A DNA stretch of 64,000 bases from the NCBI RefSeq assembly GCF_010389155.1, contig NC_057768.1, forward strand, positions 43,069,633 through 43,133,632, written 5' to 3'. The notes beneath the pieces were generated by a model. It saw nothing but the letters and a program-made list of their open reading frames with translations, did no database searches and was not told the DNA's origin. This stretch comes from Erigeron canadensis. Its lineage: Eukaryota > Streptophyta > Magnoliopsida > Asterales > Asteraceae. A program made the translations under genes and the position numbers. Shown one piece after another: positions 25,801 to 39,242 of the stretch (the stretch's first letter is position 1; every line of letters starts with the position of its first letter).

Positions 25801-28800
25801 TATGGTTTTTATAATTTCAATTTGATATTTCGTTTAGCAAGAAAAGCGCACATTGTCAGAAAAAAAAGTTAAAAATGCGTTGTCTTTCAATACTGGACCA
25901 TCTGAAAAAGCTTGTATAACTTTTTTTTTTGGACTTTTTACAGCAACGCGACGTTTCAATTGCCTGGACTTTTGTCATCTAATGTTTTCGAAGAAGAAGA
26001 AGAAGATGATGATATTCTTAACTTCTCTCATAAAGAAGGCATTGGTAAGTCAGAATTTGAATTGAACCCTGGCACAGGAGAACTCGAAACATGTTCGGTA
26101 ACTTCAAATGACAGACGCCACTGTATCTTGGAGGATGTTGATGGTGAACTCGAAATGGAAGATGTGTCTGGACATCCAAAAGATGAAAAAGCTTTGACAG
26201 GCGGTTCCTGTAAGGCTGTTGAAGAGGAGGAATTTTGTGACAGGACAATGGATGCAGTCTCAAATTCCAATAAGGTGTCCCCTCTTCGTGAGGGTTCACC
26301 ACCACTGCCACCTGATTCCCCCCCTCCCACTCCACCTTTGCCTTCGTCACCAGAGCCACCTGAGTCACCAGACGTGGTGCCACCACCTCCATCATCCCCA
26401 CCTCCACCTCCACCTCCGCCCTTACCTCCATCACAAACATATCCTCATCACCCACTAAATGGCGTTCCACCACAGATATCATTTTCTCAACCATCAATAC
26501 CTCCTCAGACTTCTTCAACACCTAAACTGATACATCCGTACCAGTCACCAATGCCATCCAGTGTAAGACTTGATGGTATTATTTATTTATTATGCATGAC
26601 ATTGCATTGAATAATAACACATTCTTGTGATCTAAACTTGTCCAGGTTCCTTTGAATGCTCGTCTTGGACCTCTCACTGATGCTGCTGTTAGAGGTGAAA
26701 TGTTCCCCCAGCAACCACCGAGCTTTGTGCCAGCTTTGGCTTCCAGTTCACGTGAACCTTCTGGATTTATATCATCGAGGACGTTAGAATACGGACACGA
26801 AGCATATGCGAATCCTCAAGGTTTTCATTCAAATCAGCAGTTCCAAAATGCCAGTATACCATTACCTTCAAGAGCCTTCCAACCTAACATGCCGTCTCAA
26901 AGTGCCACTAGTCAATTTCAATATCCTAATCCTGCAGTGTTGCAGCATTCATACCCTCCTTTGTATGGCTTAACAAAACCTCCAGATGGCTTGAGGAGAT
27001 ATGGTGCTGATGAACAATGGAGGCCACCTGCAAATGAGTTTGGCACTGATAGTCAGCGTGGTCCATGGATAGGTAGTGGGAGGACTTCTGGACCTTCTTT
27101 TGCTCAGGAAGGTATGCAATCGTACTTTTAACATTGTATTTGGTTAAAAATTGTATATGCATGAGCATTCTTTGCTTAGTGCATGACTTTTAAATAATAC
27201 ATTAATACTGTTTTCATGTATGCTACTTGCAACAATATGTAATTGTTCTTTTTATGTACACAAAGTTAGATTATATCACTGGAATACATTAATATTTTCT
27301 GACATTCCTTGATGCAATGTTATCGGGGGCATCGTAACACTCGAAAATGATCAGTCGTGTTTTAATTGCAGAAATCTTGCCCGATATTTGGTTTACTAAA
27401 AATTTAGAATACAAGTAGATTTACTGGCTTTTTTCTGAAATACTTGGTAGAAATCCATACCTTAATGAGTTTTCACCCAAGTTTCATGATAAGACGGGAG
27501 GTAGATGTGTTGCCCAATAGCATTCGAGTTCTTTGGTGCTTGTGAATAATTTTTCAGGACTTCGACTGGATATGTACAGGATTGCAAATTTAATATTCTT
27601 GTATTGTTAATGAATATGTCAAGGTCTCGATCTATGAAGTGTGCCTTATTAATTGACACACTGAGGTGTGCCTTTGAGCCGCCTTCTGTGAGCTCACACA
27701 GCCTAGAGTAGGTTAAAACATCTTGGAAAAAGTGATAATCTGCAAGTGTGCCTCATTAAATGTCACCACTGAGGTGTGCCTTTGACCCGTCTTCTGTGTT
27801 ACACAGCCTAGAGTAGGCTGGGGCATTTTGGAGAAATTGGTAATTTACTTCAATGGGATACTTGAAAAAAAGGGAAATTTTTTGCATTTAAAAGGATATG
27901 TTACCCTAAACATCTAAGATTCCATAGCCTCCAATTATGAAAATTTGGGTGTCTTGTAGTCCACTTTGAGTAGAGTTTGCTGGTAATTAAACTATAAGCT
28001 TCCGATGGAAGTTACTAGTTGGCATATCAAATTAATTGACATTAAGATTTTTTACCTCAACATTCTTGTCAGCTTTATCTGTTACCATTATGTTCTTTCA
28101 ATAATGGATCATGCTAGTAGACAGTGGACACATGTCTGTTCTGTTTATCTGTAGCACACCAGGCAAATGTGCTAGGCAAAAGTTTATGTTTTGCTCTTCT
28201 CTAGGTTAATAGTGTAGCCGATCTGATATTACTTAATTTTCCATCAATTGCCATGCTCGTGCATATTCTCATCCGATTTGGCTTTTGGCCAGACCCAAGC
28301 TTCTTCTGTACATTTCGTCCAACCAATCCTATATGACACCATTGAGAAGATTAGTTTGATTAAATTACAACATCTGTGTACAGGGCACTAAGATTGTTAA
28401 GAAACAGCAAACAGGTCAATGGTCATATTATTAAGATGAATGGCTCCATGAAACGAGTATCTGTTGTACCTTGGCCAATATTTGTTTTTCTTGTTTACTA
28501 CAAGATATCATTTCTGCTGGGTTAGTACTTGAAAGTTTCGCAAGCTAATGTTTATATACCACCACAGGCTATTTTCGACCACCCATGGAGAGACCCCCAG
28601 GAAATAATGTTAGTTATCAACCAACAGGCCAGAGTATAGTTCCTGCAGGAGCCCCAATTCCAGGTAACTAAAGCAGTTTTTTTATTTCCTTATATTGCAT
28701 TTCATGATCTCTCAAATCATCTGCTTGATAGCTTAATCTAAGTTGCTGGTTGTTTGTCTTCAGGCTACAGTGGATCGCTGATGATGCCAGGCAGACCAGA

Positions 28801-28834
28801 CATGTCATCTCTCGGTTCTTGGAGATCAGGTTAA
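19877..28834 (+). CDS. HUA2: HUA2-like PWWP and CID (RPR) domain protein
   Basis: Nuclear PWWP protein of the HUA2/HUA2-like family. Family members affect flowering time and AGAMOUS pre-mRNA processing. Twelve exons: 19877-19990, 20673-20749, 21138-21598, 21731-23069, 23165-23657, 25003-25111, 25224-25336, 25412-25599, 25944-26562, 26646-27111, 28568-28663 and 28764-28834. All have GT-AG borders and consistent phase, giving 1381 aa against about 1390 in Arabidopsis HUA2. The PWWP domain is at about residues 20-95 (LGDLVLAKVKGHPAWPAK). A long Ser/Lys-rich middle contains basic stretches such as KRRRR. A CID/RPR domain starts near residue 790 (EGMIETLSRTKESIGRATRHAI), which by family knowledge can bind the RNA polymerase II C-terminal domain. 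After it come an acidic EEEEEDDD run and a proline-rich tract, then a Pro/Gln-rich tail. HUA2 versus HUA2-LIKE paralogue cannot be settled here. Confidence 0.93.
27640..27855. repeat. 108-bp tandem duplication in HUA2-like intron 10
   Basis: Two copies with period 108. Shared landmarks are GAGGTGTGCCTTTGA at 27663 and 27771 and ACACAGCCTAGAGTAGG in both. Confidence 0.8.
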
Positions 28835-29939
28835 AGAAGCTGCTGGATTGCTGTAAGTTCTTTTCTTTGCCTTGTTATTGATTGTTTATCTCTTAGAGAT
28901 GTTTACCTACTCATGAGTCATGACTCATTACACTCTGATCTTTTTGCTCTTTTGTTATATTTTAATGTTTTAAATATACTACTAGAGGACTAGAAGTCTG
29001 CACTGATATTGTATACCGGTGCTCCAAGTAATATATATGTTATATATAACTACCAGAAGTTTGGACTGATAATGCTTATGCAAGTTTTCTTTCGGTTTGG
29101 ATGATCTTTTCATTTTATGTTTGTAGTAATATGTTTTCAATTTTATATTCAGTTATAGGTGGTGAGTTGGGTTCAAAAACTGTCATAAAGCTTGGAAGAT
29201 GCGGTGCTTTTTTTTTGTTTCCTTATCTGCTACAAATTGATGGGGCTGTGAGTGACCTTTGCAGATTGTATATTGTAGTTTCTCCTCTCTTCGAAAATGC
29301 TTCCCAGACACATTTACCGAGTGTAAGGCATCACTCATTTATACATCTTCATTTAACTAATATAAATTAGATATAAGTCATTTATCTTTAGAGCAAAACG
29401 AGTTAATTCTCCAAGCCAGATCATCACCTGGTTGAAATAGAAATGGAAAACACCTTTAAGGTGGCTTTTAGATCTTTTGCTTTATTCTCGTATAATGAAA
29501 AAAGTTTCTGGTGTTGAATATTACTATGTTATTTCTCTTTGATTTTTTTTGCATATATTCTGTTTAGTCATGTTCATAACTTCGTATATGGGTCATGGGA
29601 TGAACCTCTCATCTTACCTGCGGTCCCTGTAGATGAGGATTTCAATGCTATGCTTGAACCTTTGTGGTCCCTGTAGATGAGGATTTCAATGCTATGCTTG
29701 AACCTTTCTCCACTTCTCTGCCTTTTTTGTTATCAGCTTGTTTGTCACATTATTATCATGTTCATTTATGGTATTCAACATAGAGTTCAACGCTTATTAA
29801 TGGCCATGGTGGCTGTTATGTTAGATTTGTGTGTGTGGACATCGGTTGAATGTTTATAAGTGGTGTTATTGTGTATTGGTTGCGAAAAGCTAAAAACTGG
29901 CAGGAAACTTTTGGTTAATTGCCACAAATAATTACACAT
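28835..29939. other. HUA2-like 3' region
   Basis: Downstream of the stop codon. A GTAAGT at about 28852 and a TTCAG near 29150 would allow a 3'-UTR intron, which is an inference only. No other gene seen. Confidence 0.4.
29622..29707. repeat. 44-bp exact tandem duplication
   Basis: GGTCCCTGTAGATGAGGATT begins at 29622 and again at 29666. The two 44-bp units are almost identical. Confidence 0.9.
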
Positions 29940-29948
29940 ACTATCATA

Positions 29949-30382
29949 GTGAAGTGATCAACTGAGAACTAAAACAAGGGTGAGAACCACTAAAAACCAT
30001 CTCTAAGGGCGGAGCCCTTAGAGCTAAGGGCTACGCCCGTACCGTATCCAACCACCACCATCTCTTGGAACGCCGCCTATCAAATCCATACCATTCCCAT
30101 ATGCGTCCGGTGACAACCCCTTTAGTTTGGATAAAGGCAACGCCCGTATAGTATCCATCCTTTTTCAACACATAACCCATATAATTTTTTATTTCAACAA
30201 GTTAAATTAAATTATTTTTTTTTTGGAATGAGTTTTTATTAAAAGAAAATAAAAAAAAAACTCAAAAATCAAAATTAAAAATATAAAAATTACAAAACTA
30301 CACCAAAAAAGGGAAAGAGAGGGGGAAATAGTGGTTATCACAGTTCTTACCCTTGTTTTGGTTCTCGCGTTAACCCTACCCT
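29949..30382. mobile_element. Mutator-type MITE with 9-bp target duplication
   Basis: ACTATCATA flanks the element at 29940-29948 and 30383-30391. Inside are imperfect inverted repeats whose best part is GAGAACTAAAACAAGGGT at 29964 and its complement ending at 30366. It is 434 bp long and non-coding. A 9-bp duplication with long inverted ends is typical of Mutator-like elements. The interior has a GC-rich hairpin near 30007-30040 (GGGCGGAGCCC). Confidence 0.72.
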
Positions 30383-33300
30383 ACTATCATATGCTTATGT
30401 TTTTTTATCGTTTTATGTGACTAACTAGGACATACCAGGGAAAATGTAACAAATTTCGTTGTATACAACGGTATAAACGATATAAAGATGAAAGTATGTT
30501 ATGTTTTGGTGCAATAAACTCAAACACTCTTCTAATTGTCTTCAATGTTTCAGTTGCGATGTTTCAACGCTTTCGATATGTGTGCTTCTCTTTGTATTAG
30601 GAAAATCACTCAGAATGTGGTTCCAAGATAATGTGTTACCGTTATTTAAAGCTCATATTTCGGTCAGTCCACTATACTTGTATTATTATGCTTTCTGGTT
30701 TTGGTCTTTTCTTTTAATATCCTATCTCACGTTTTCAATTGTAAGTCCCTGAAACAAAACAAGACCGAAAAAGCCAGAGTAAAACTCACTTTTTCTTGGT
30801 GGCTAGTAACTTGAGGTCGGCGATCTTTCTTTAGATATTACCTTTTCGGGCTTCCCCTATGTTGACACTATAGTTTTTCTCTTACGGAAAGTTACTGTTT
30901 AGAGGATTTTTTTTCCCTTTTGAAATGCGTTTACATTGAATTTGTTGTACTCAAACCTTTTTACAGAGTGTTTACGTTAACTTTTTTGGAAATATTTAAA
31001 ACTACATAATGCTCTATGGCAAGTAGTTTTTTTAAAAAGTTGTTTTAGTTTGTTTTTCTGTTATATATAACTTCATTAATTAAATATTTCATACATACAC
31101 ACACTGTATAATTTCTGTTGTATATAGTTCCATTACCTTTGCATCGATGCACCCTCCATCTGATATATACATGTTAACTATCTTATGAAACTAAGCTAAC
31201 AATAGAAACTTATTCAATCACAATAATGAATATATGAATACTATGAATAACTTGAGTTTCATGTAGTAATATTGGGTTTAATGGTTCATTTATGAAACTA
31301 TTAATGAAATATTTATATTTAAGTATTTTAAAAAAAATTAAACTCCTCTACTGTAGTTAAATATATGTTGGGTTTTAATCTGATGACCAAAACATAATAA
31401 GGTTATGTAGTAAATACAGGTTAACTCAAAATATGATTGGATTTTTTTTTATATAATATCTACTATCTGGGGATAGTTTTACGGTATTTTTAGCGTACCT
31501 AAGTGTCTTGGTGTTAACGTAGGATATGTTGAATTCTTAGTTCTGTGCCTGGTAATGACTTTAGTGCATTATTTCGGCCTACTATAATGACATACAGGAA
31601 GTGGTATAATTGTGTTATTCAGTCCACAAGCTGATCTATGTACTAGTTAGCTCTAAATGACGTCATGCACTAACAATAATTTGCCTAGGAGTGGTATATC
31701 ACGCCTATTTTTTCTTTTGACTTTATATATTTCACACCTTGTTAAAAAGATGATTTATTGAACACTGGCAATTAACAGTTTAACTTTTGAGTCGCGTGTC
31801 TTCTTTTTCCTGAAATGATCTATATCAGTACTTGAGTTGTTGGTGCCGTGTCTCGGCTGGTTGGCGCTTATGCTCTAGTATGGGTGTGACGACACTATTA
31901 AAAGGCTGTATCTCTCATTCAGCTGCCACACATCATCTATGCCGACGGAGATGCTTTTCTTAATTGATGTATGCATTATTATTGATTTAATATGAGGATC
32001 ATGTGAAGTTTGGCGTGTAGAATCGAAATGGAATACATTCTCAAGAGTGGAGTTGGTTGTGTTATTGTGTATTTACCGGAGCTTAAGCTTGTGAGAAGTG
32101 ACATTATCAGGTATTGCTGACATGGACTGAGCAAAGGCGATTCTTTCATTCAGGTAAAAGCTGAAGTCCTCACGCTATTTTAAATAAGTCTACTATTTAC
32201 TACGTTGGTTACAGTCAGTTCACAGTGAGGGTTGATTCTAGGTCTTCTGGTAAATAGCCATGACCTGTATTTTGTAAGGAGTTACTATCACATATCACTT
32301 GCTAGATTTTGAATCTAAAAGCTGAAGAAGCCTTAAAAAGTGGTTAATGTTCTTTCTTTGTTCTTGGTCAGTGATCTGTGTAGTGTCTCATAAATCTTCG
32401 GTTTTTCTAGTACGGTGATTGGTTTTTTGGTGAAAGCATTTCCTTTTATGCTATTGTGAGTGTACAAGATGGAGATGTGTATTGTTTTAAGACTTGCGAC
32501 ATTGTAGTCAATGCTAAGATTGTTAAATGTTTGGCAATGTGTGAGGATCGAAGTCAGTTAATAAAAAGTTGTTACACGGCTCTGCGAAAAACATCATAGA
32601 GAAAATGCATGAAAGGCAATTATGAAAACCAAGTAAGAATTTTGTTATCTAAATTCTGAAGTTATTATTATAATACTGTTCTTTAGATATATTTTTTACA
32701 TGCCCCAGTTTGAATAATGTGCAGAGTTGATTGTTCATTAAATGTTAATGCTATGCTTTATTCTGATGTAAAATGATTGAAATTTGACGTGAATGGTTTT
32801 CTTTGTAATAGAGAAGGTTATCTAGGTGTATCTATAGTTTTGGGTTATTTGCGAAAACTTGGCTATCCGCCCAATTTACATTACTTGAATAAAAGTAGCA
32901 TCATACATTTCTTTATTCTTAAATATGTTATATGTTTTGATGGTATGGTTTTCGCATCATAATTGTAGATGTAATTTCTACACACACACACACCCACAAT
33001 ACTCTTCGCTACCTTCTGTTTAATTTTTATTTGTACGATGGACGAACTCTTTATTATGTTTAACCGTTGAATAAAATGAAAGGTTATTGTAAAATTGGTG
33101 TTTGTAATAGTTGAACATTCAAAACAAGTGAGTCATGTTTTGGCTTGAATTGCAATTTGTTGATCCTAGTGTTATCAGGACAACTGATGATGTATGCTGC
33201 CTTGTTTCAACAAATGGTTCTCTATTCAGATTACATGCGTCTCTTTTTTGCATCTGCTTTTCCTTCTGACTATTTTATTTCTCTTAACTATTTTCTCATC

Positions 33301-33712
33301 AGAATTTAACTACAAACTTGGATAAGTTTTGATAAATCTTGGATCAAGTTCCAGATCAAATAAAATGACGCGACATCCCTGGGCATATGAAAAAGGTACT
33401 TAGTCGTCAAACAACGTGGATAAAATTATTCATAAATACCGTAGTTGATAAGAAGGGAACTGCCACTGGAATATGAATTATGCTGTTAAAATACTGAAGG
33501 TATATTATAAGCAATTTGCATACAGACATTTATATATCGGCTGCCCTGCCGTTCACTTTAATATTATCACTTGCTTTAATAGTTGCCACTTATGAGAAGT
33601 AGATCGGCCCTTACAACATTCACAGGCAAACATATATACCCTTACTAACATTTTGTTTTTTGTTTTTACTATCTTTAGCACTATTAACTAGCTTGAGACC
33701 CGGTTATATTTT

Positions 33713-33812
33713 AATAACATTAACCACTGGGAAGTCGAAGATGTTCCATTGACAATGATTATTTTGACAACGTTAATCACTGGGAAGTTGAAGATGTTCC
33801 ATTGACAATGAT
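33713..33812. repeat. 53-bp tandem duplication
   Basis: CACTGGGAAG and GAAGATGTTCCATTGACAAT recur with a period of 53 (landmarks at 33725 and 33778). Confidence 0.85.
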
Positions 33813-34357
33813 TTGTGCCTCAGTTTAGATTTTAATTTTTTTTTATTGGCAATGTCGGAAGTCCTTTTGTAACGATCAAAACCGAAAACATCATTGGAAC
33901 ATATATTAAGCACGAGTAATATCGCCAAGAGCCGTCTATGAGTCAGGCCTGGTAGTTTAGACTCACGCTCAAACCAAATAGTAGTCCACAAGAAAACAAC
34001 CACAAAGGCATCCTAAATAAAATTAGGACATAAATTCATTAAAGTTGAAAATAACTTTACTTACTAATAAGTTGAATAGATCTTTAACTATCAAAATTAA
34101 GGGACACAATTTAAAAAGAAAATGGTCTTTACCAAACACTTTTATCATACACAACATTATATGTATTATAATTATACGATGAATATATTGTTATGTATGA
34201 CAAAAAAATATGTTGTGTAAAGATTACTTGTTATTAAAAATTAATATTTTTATAGACCTTTAAATTTTAATTTAATGATCTTTTAACTTCACTAGTGAAA
34301 TTATTGATAAGTTGATTCTAATTTATAAAAAAAAAATGGCATTTATATGAAATCTAT

Positions 34358-34423
34358 AAGTCAAATTCTTAAGGTTTAATGTTGATTTCTAAGTCAAATT
34401 CTTAAGGTTTAATGTTGATTTTT
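34358..34423. repeat. 33-bp tandem duplication
   Basis: AAGTCAAATTCTTAAGGTTT occurs at 34358 and 34391. The two units are nearly identical. Confidence 0.85.
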
Positions 34424-34835
34424 AAGTATATAAGTTAAGTTGATTAATTATTTTTTTAAAATAAAATAATTTTATAAGATGCAGTTCTCTCTTTATTTTA
34501 TTAGACTTGCTTTTGACTGACTCATCATCATCGTATACAATCTCCATAGATTTAGGCTGCCTTTTTATTTATCAATGGCCCTGCAACACCGTCACCCAAC
34601 ACCACCACCACTCCTCCTCAATGATATTACTAGTATTTTTATAAACATCTCAAAAACACACACTAACTATTTTTAAAATCCAGCAAACTCTCAATTGATT
34701 TAATTAAATCTTCTTATCAAATCAGATCTCGCATATCAATCAGTTTGATTTTTGTTTTTTTTTTACTAGTTCATTTGAAACTAATTAATTCAGTAGTAGA
34801 TCCACTGGTAGTTATATATATCTATTATTATAATA

Positions 34836-37800
34836 ATGGAATCAGCAGTAACAACATCAGATACAAATGTGCTGATGTATCCCAGTACTAGTAGTAGTGT
34901 ATGTGTTTCAAGTTCCTTACTAATGCAACCACAACCGACATCATCTTCTTCTGTCGGTGTCGGTGTCGCTGTCGGTGCCGGTTTTATTCAACATATTGTG
35001 ACAAAATTTGATACACTAGCTGGCGTCGCTATTAAATACGGTGTTGAGGTACTTCTATTTTACTCTTACCGCCATTGATTAATATATATATACATATGGG
35101 GATAATATTCATTTCATTTGTTTTTATGTTTTCGTTGATATATGTATGTATTGTATTATAGTGTTTATATTTTGGATGGATATTTAGATTTTTGTTTGTT
35201 TGTTATTATAGTTGTTTTGTTTTGTGGGTATGTTAGGTGGCTGACATCAAGAGGTTGAATGGTCTAACAACAGACTTACAAATGTTTGCCTGCAAGTCGT
35301 TAAAGATTCCGTTACCAGGGCGGCATCCGCCTTCTCCTGTAATTATGTCAAATGGATATCATCATACTCAAAGGTTTTTACTTTTCTCTATGTTTGATCA
35401 CTACTTGCTTTTTGCACATTCTTATGGACTTTGCTAGATTCATTATTTTCATCTTCGTTAGAATCGATTGATATGAGGTTCTTTGATTCAATGATTTTTT
35501 ACTATTCCTGCTACAAGTTTCCCCGTCCCTAGAAAATCCAATATTTGACTATCAGGCATTTTAGGGTAACATAATATGTTTTGTTTCCCCGAATTAAAGG
35601 GTTATTATGTTTAATTATTCATGTAACATAAAATTTGACCGGCTTATCTGATAGCTGCCAGCTGGTAACCGAGTCACACATCACGTCATCATAATATGGT
35701 AGCCAGATAATATAAATCCTCAATTTGGGGAATTTAAATTTTCTTCAATACCGGTCTACTTTTGTTTGTCACATGTCGCGTCCTCAAACCCTATCATAAT
35801 CAACACTTTCAGGCGAACTTTTACTATTTGTAAAGAATTTAAGGTTGTATTTTACCAATTGATGTAAATAGAAAGTTTGGTGAACTAAAAAGAAAGATGC
35901 CTGATTTAGTAAAGAATTTAAGGTTTTATTTACTATATTACCCTGCTGGGTGCAAGCTTAGCTCCATTTCGGATATTGAGGTATATGGTTATTACTTTAC
36001 GGGCCTAAGACCCCAAATGTCACTTGCTGCACAATTACTTTTGCTGGCAATATAAAAGAAACAATCGCGTATAGCCACATTCGTAACATCTCAAAGCCCT
36101 TCTTTCTCTATAGCACGAGTAAATCCCAATCCAATGATTCATCTCTCAGCCGATTACACAAATCTGTGTTCATGAACTTCATTTCAGAAAAAACATCTTT
36201 CAGCTAGTCTTATCTTTTTTTATTTTGTGTTACATATTGGGCTTAAATTATAATTGGGGAATGGGGATAGGTCTTGTATTATGTTTAGATGCAAAAATGT
36301 AATAGGCAAACTAAGCACTATGTAGAAAAAAACCCATGTCCTTTATGAGCACCCCTGAGCACCACCCTAGGTCTGCCATTGACTAAATGACTTTCATTTA
36401 TCAACATAGTCGAATCATAACTTATTTTTTTTAGGAGGATGGGAGTAACATATGATTTTTCTGAGTTCTACTCAAAAGTATTTAATCAATATCCACTGAT
36501 GTTACTGTATTGGTTAGAAGAGAGGAATAGAGGCAAAACATTATGTGTGTAATTTCAACATAATGAAAAAGTTGAAGTCACTCAATCCCCTTTTATACTA
36601 GAGAAACTTGGGGGGCTTTTGTGTTATATTATAGTTTACTTTAGTTGACTAATCTACATGGGATACTGGGTATGTCATCAACATATGAATACAGAAGCAC
36701 AAAGGGCCTTTATATGTAAGCTCTTTGTATATTATATTTGTGCATGCACAAATGGGACATTAGCCTATATACACATACATGATGTGCATGTAAGTATTTG
36801 CTTTGTATGTTCTTCAGAAATTAAGCATGAACGATAGGAAACAATGATCTATCAGAACCACCAAAGTAAAAATTCGCAGTCTAAACTTTCCCTTTGCTTA
36901 TGATATTGGAATCAGCTGTATGAGTTCTTATTTATTACCATGTATACTCGAATTGTCACTAAAGTAACTATCCATCCCCAGTCAGCTGTTTTCAAATTAG
37001 TGTATTGTAGTGCCTCATGAAGCATCAAGCATCAGCCTAATGTGGAGGTGGTGTTTTGCTTTTACTTTGCACATTAGTTGGACTGAAGGCGGCAAATGCT
37101 ATGTTTATTTGATTTTAAAAGTATCATGTTCTGATATCTTAGTGATATTTCACCTTAATTCTAATCTCTGACTTATCTGACCATATCATCGTCTTTCTAT
37201 TTGGAAAACTAAAATAACCTGCCATGATGAATTTAACTACTTAATATGTGCATAATGTGGACCTAATCCTGATTCATTGCTCGGTTAATATTAATACTGT
37301 ATGTATAGTGCGTTGTGTAATAATTGTAAAGCCTAAGGGCTTAGTATGTCAATACTCAATAGGATGGTTAATAACTGAATAGCAGTTATAGGAAGTTATT
37401 TCAGTTGTGAATAGGCGTGACTATCCGTGAACAGTCACTTTGTGTAGTATAAATAGAAAGGGTCTGTAAACAGAATTTCGTATCTATCAATATACACGAT
37501 AATATTTCAGTAAATTCTCCATCTTTGTGAATCAAACAATCAAGGACAACACATAAGTGTGTCATATGCTTAGGTGGAATGCTTATTATGGTTATATTCA
37601 TGCAGAGAAAACAGTCCTGAGATAACTCGGCCCAACGGTAGATATTCTGATTCGGTTAGTCCAGTTACATCCTTAAAATTATCATCGTCGCCCCAAAGGA
37701 ACATCTCATCATCCATCAATTCTTTACGAGACTATTATGGTCTTCCAGCAAAAGATCATAAAGGTGTGGGTGAAGGTTTTGAAATGACTGAAACCTCCAA

Positions 37801-38320
37801 TCCAATCCTGGGTCATCACAGGAAGTCAAAAAGTGATGCTAATGAGTTCTCCAAGATATTCAAAATGGATAACGGTTCCATTGCAAGCGAGAAAGGAGCT
37901 AGTTCTGATAAAAGCATTGAGAAGTTGGTAAGAAGGCGCAAGTCTGAGGTTGATCTTAACAACCGGACCCCAGAAATGTTGATTAAACAGGACTACGAAT
38001 TCGTGCCTAAAACAGTTCATGGTACAACTACTGAATCCGAACTAGGTGCATCCTTCATGATTCCTTTAGGGTCGAGTGATTTATCCACCACGGCTCATGC
38101 TTTCAGTGGAGTGAGGAAATCTTCAAGTGCACCAACCTTTCAACAATCGGAGACCGATAATAACAACGTTAGCCCACCTCCATCATCAACCTGGCTGGCG
38201 TCTATGTTAAACTTGAAGGCAGATCTTCAAGGGCTGTCTATAGCAGCTATAGCAAGTCCACTTTTTGATGGATTGCCAAAGCCAATAAGCGGCCGGAAGA
38301 GCAAGGCTGCTCGTGATTAG
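34836..38320 (+). CDS. LysM domain protein, single LysM, intracellular type
   Basis: Three exons, 34836-35048, 35237-35373 and 37606-38320, join in frame to 354 aa. One LysM domain at about residues 51-97 (FIQHIVTKFDTLAGVAIKYGVEV, then DIKRLNGL and SLKIPLPG) spans exons 1 and 2. LysM modules bind N-acetylglucosamine polymers in many proteins. There is no evident signal peptide (the first 49 residues are Ser/Val-rich without a hydrophobic core) and no kinase or membrane segment. It therefore resembles the plant group of predicted intracellular LysM proteins, whose ligand is unclear. The C-terminal two thirds are Ser-rich and basic (LVRRRKSEVDL, HHRKSKSD), suggesting phosphorylation sites, and the end is KPISGRKSKAARD. 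Intron 2 is 2.2 kb and contains no gene I can see. The exact function is not known. Confidence 0.88.
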
Positions 38321-38828
38321 TAATTTGATTCAATTTTTGCTTAGTTAAACAAAATGCATGTTGACAAAGTGGAGAAAGATATAGAGAATTAGTGTCATTG
38401 TGAAAAGAAAATAGAAAGAATTGGTAACATGATTGTAATTTTTTGGCCAGTGATACACATTTAGATAGTGTCAGGAGGTTGAAAATGTCTCTGTTTCTTT
38501 GGACAGAATTTATGTTATATTTATATCCATATAATAATACTTCATTATAAACCAATGTCTATGTGTGGTAGACAAGTTTGGTTTTTCGACTATTTCAATA
38601 GAAACCTTAGCAAGCCTTTCTGTGACCGCTGTATCATCATGAGAATAAATTGTGACACTATACGTATTTTTGCAGGATGGAAAGTTGAAAATTTGTATGG
38701 TAACGAATGAGAACACGCATATTAATTTCCATTTTTATGGATGGAATATGTTAAGAGACTGAATTTATATATATTTTTCCCCTATAAAAGAATAAAAAAG
38801 AAGTATATATAAATTATTAATATTATAA
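38321..38828. other. LysM gene 3' region
   Basis: 3' untranslated sequence and AT-rich spacer before the small Helitron candidate. No gene seen. Confidence 0.5.
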
Positions 38829-39056
38829 CTAGATAGGTGTTCACGCAATGCAGCAGCTATAACGGTTACGGTAATGGCATGGTTACTAACGTAAAAGTAA
38901 TTTCATTGCGGTTGGAGATGTGATGAATTGTTGTGTGGGATATGAAAGGGCGGGGAGGAAGAAGAATTTTGGGTTAGGGTTTTTTCTATGTGTTTCTGCG
39001 TGAGAGAGAAATAAAAGTTAATTTTTTTAAAGGCATGTTTTGTTTTATATAATAGA
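38829..39056 (-). mobile_element. Possible short Helitron in HCF136 promoter
   Basis: On the minus strand it begins TCTATTATATAAAACATGCC and ends GTGAACACCTATCTAG followed by T. These are Helitron-like ends, 228 bp apart. The base before TC is T instead of the usual A, and the 3' hairpin is weak. It ends about 185 bp before the HCF136 start codon. Confidence 0.4.
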
Positions 39057-39242
39057 AATAAGGATATATTAGAATGGAGAGTAAAGAGTATAGATATGTA
39101 AACAAATGATAACAAAGTAAAGTATCGGTGAAGTGACTATATCCACTCATAATCTCACTCCCGCGAACCACATTTTGGATAAGAAACCAATCCGTAAACA
39201 AAGAAACAACAACTTCTTTTTGTTGAAAAAAACAGAAGGAAA

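Larger units (their letters stand above)
30392..34835. other. Long spacer before LysM gene
   Basis: About 4.4 kb with no supported gene. It holds a CA microsatellite near 32980, two short tandem duplications (33713, 34358) and AT-rich sequence. The last ~250 bases form the leader of the LysM gene. Confidence 0.55.

Noticed and set aside
26018..26521. Minus-strand 167-codon frame opposite the HUA2-like proline-rich exon
   Set aside because: It is a shadow of the strongly biased proline-rich coding sequence on the plus strand.
33773..34003. 76-codon minus-strand frame in the long spacer
   Set aside because: It overlaps a short tandem duplication and has no recognisable motif or gene context.
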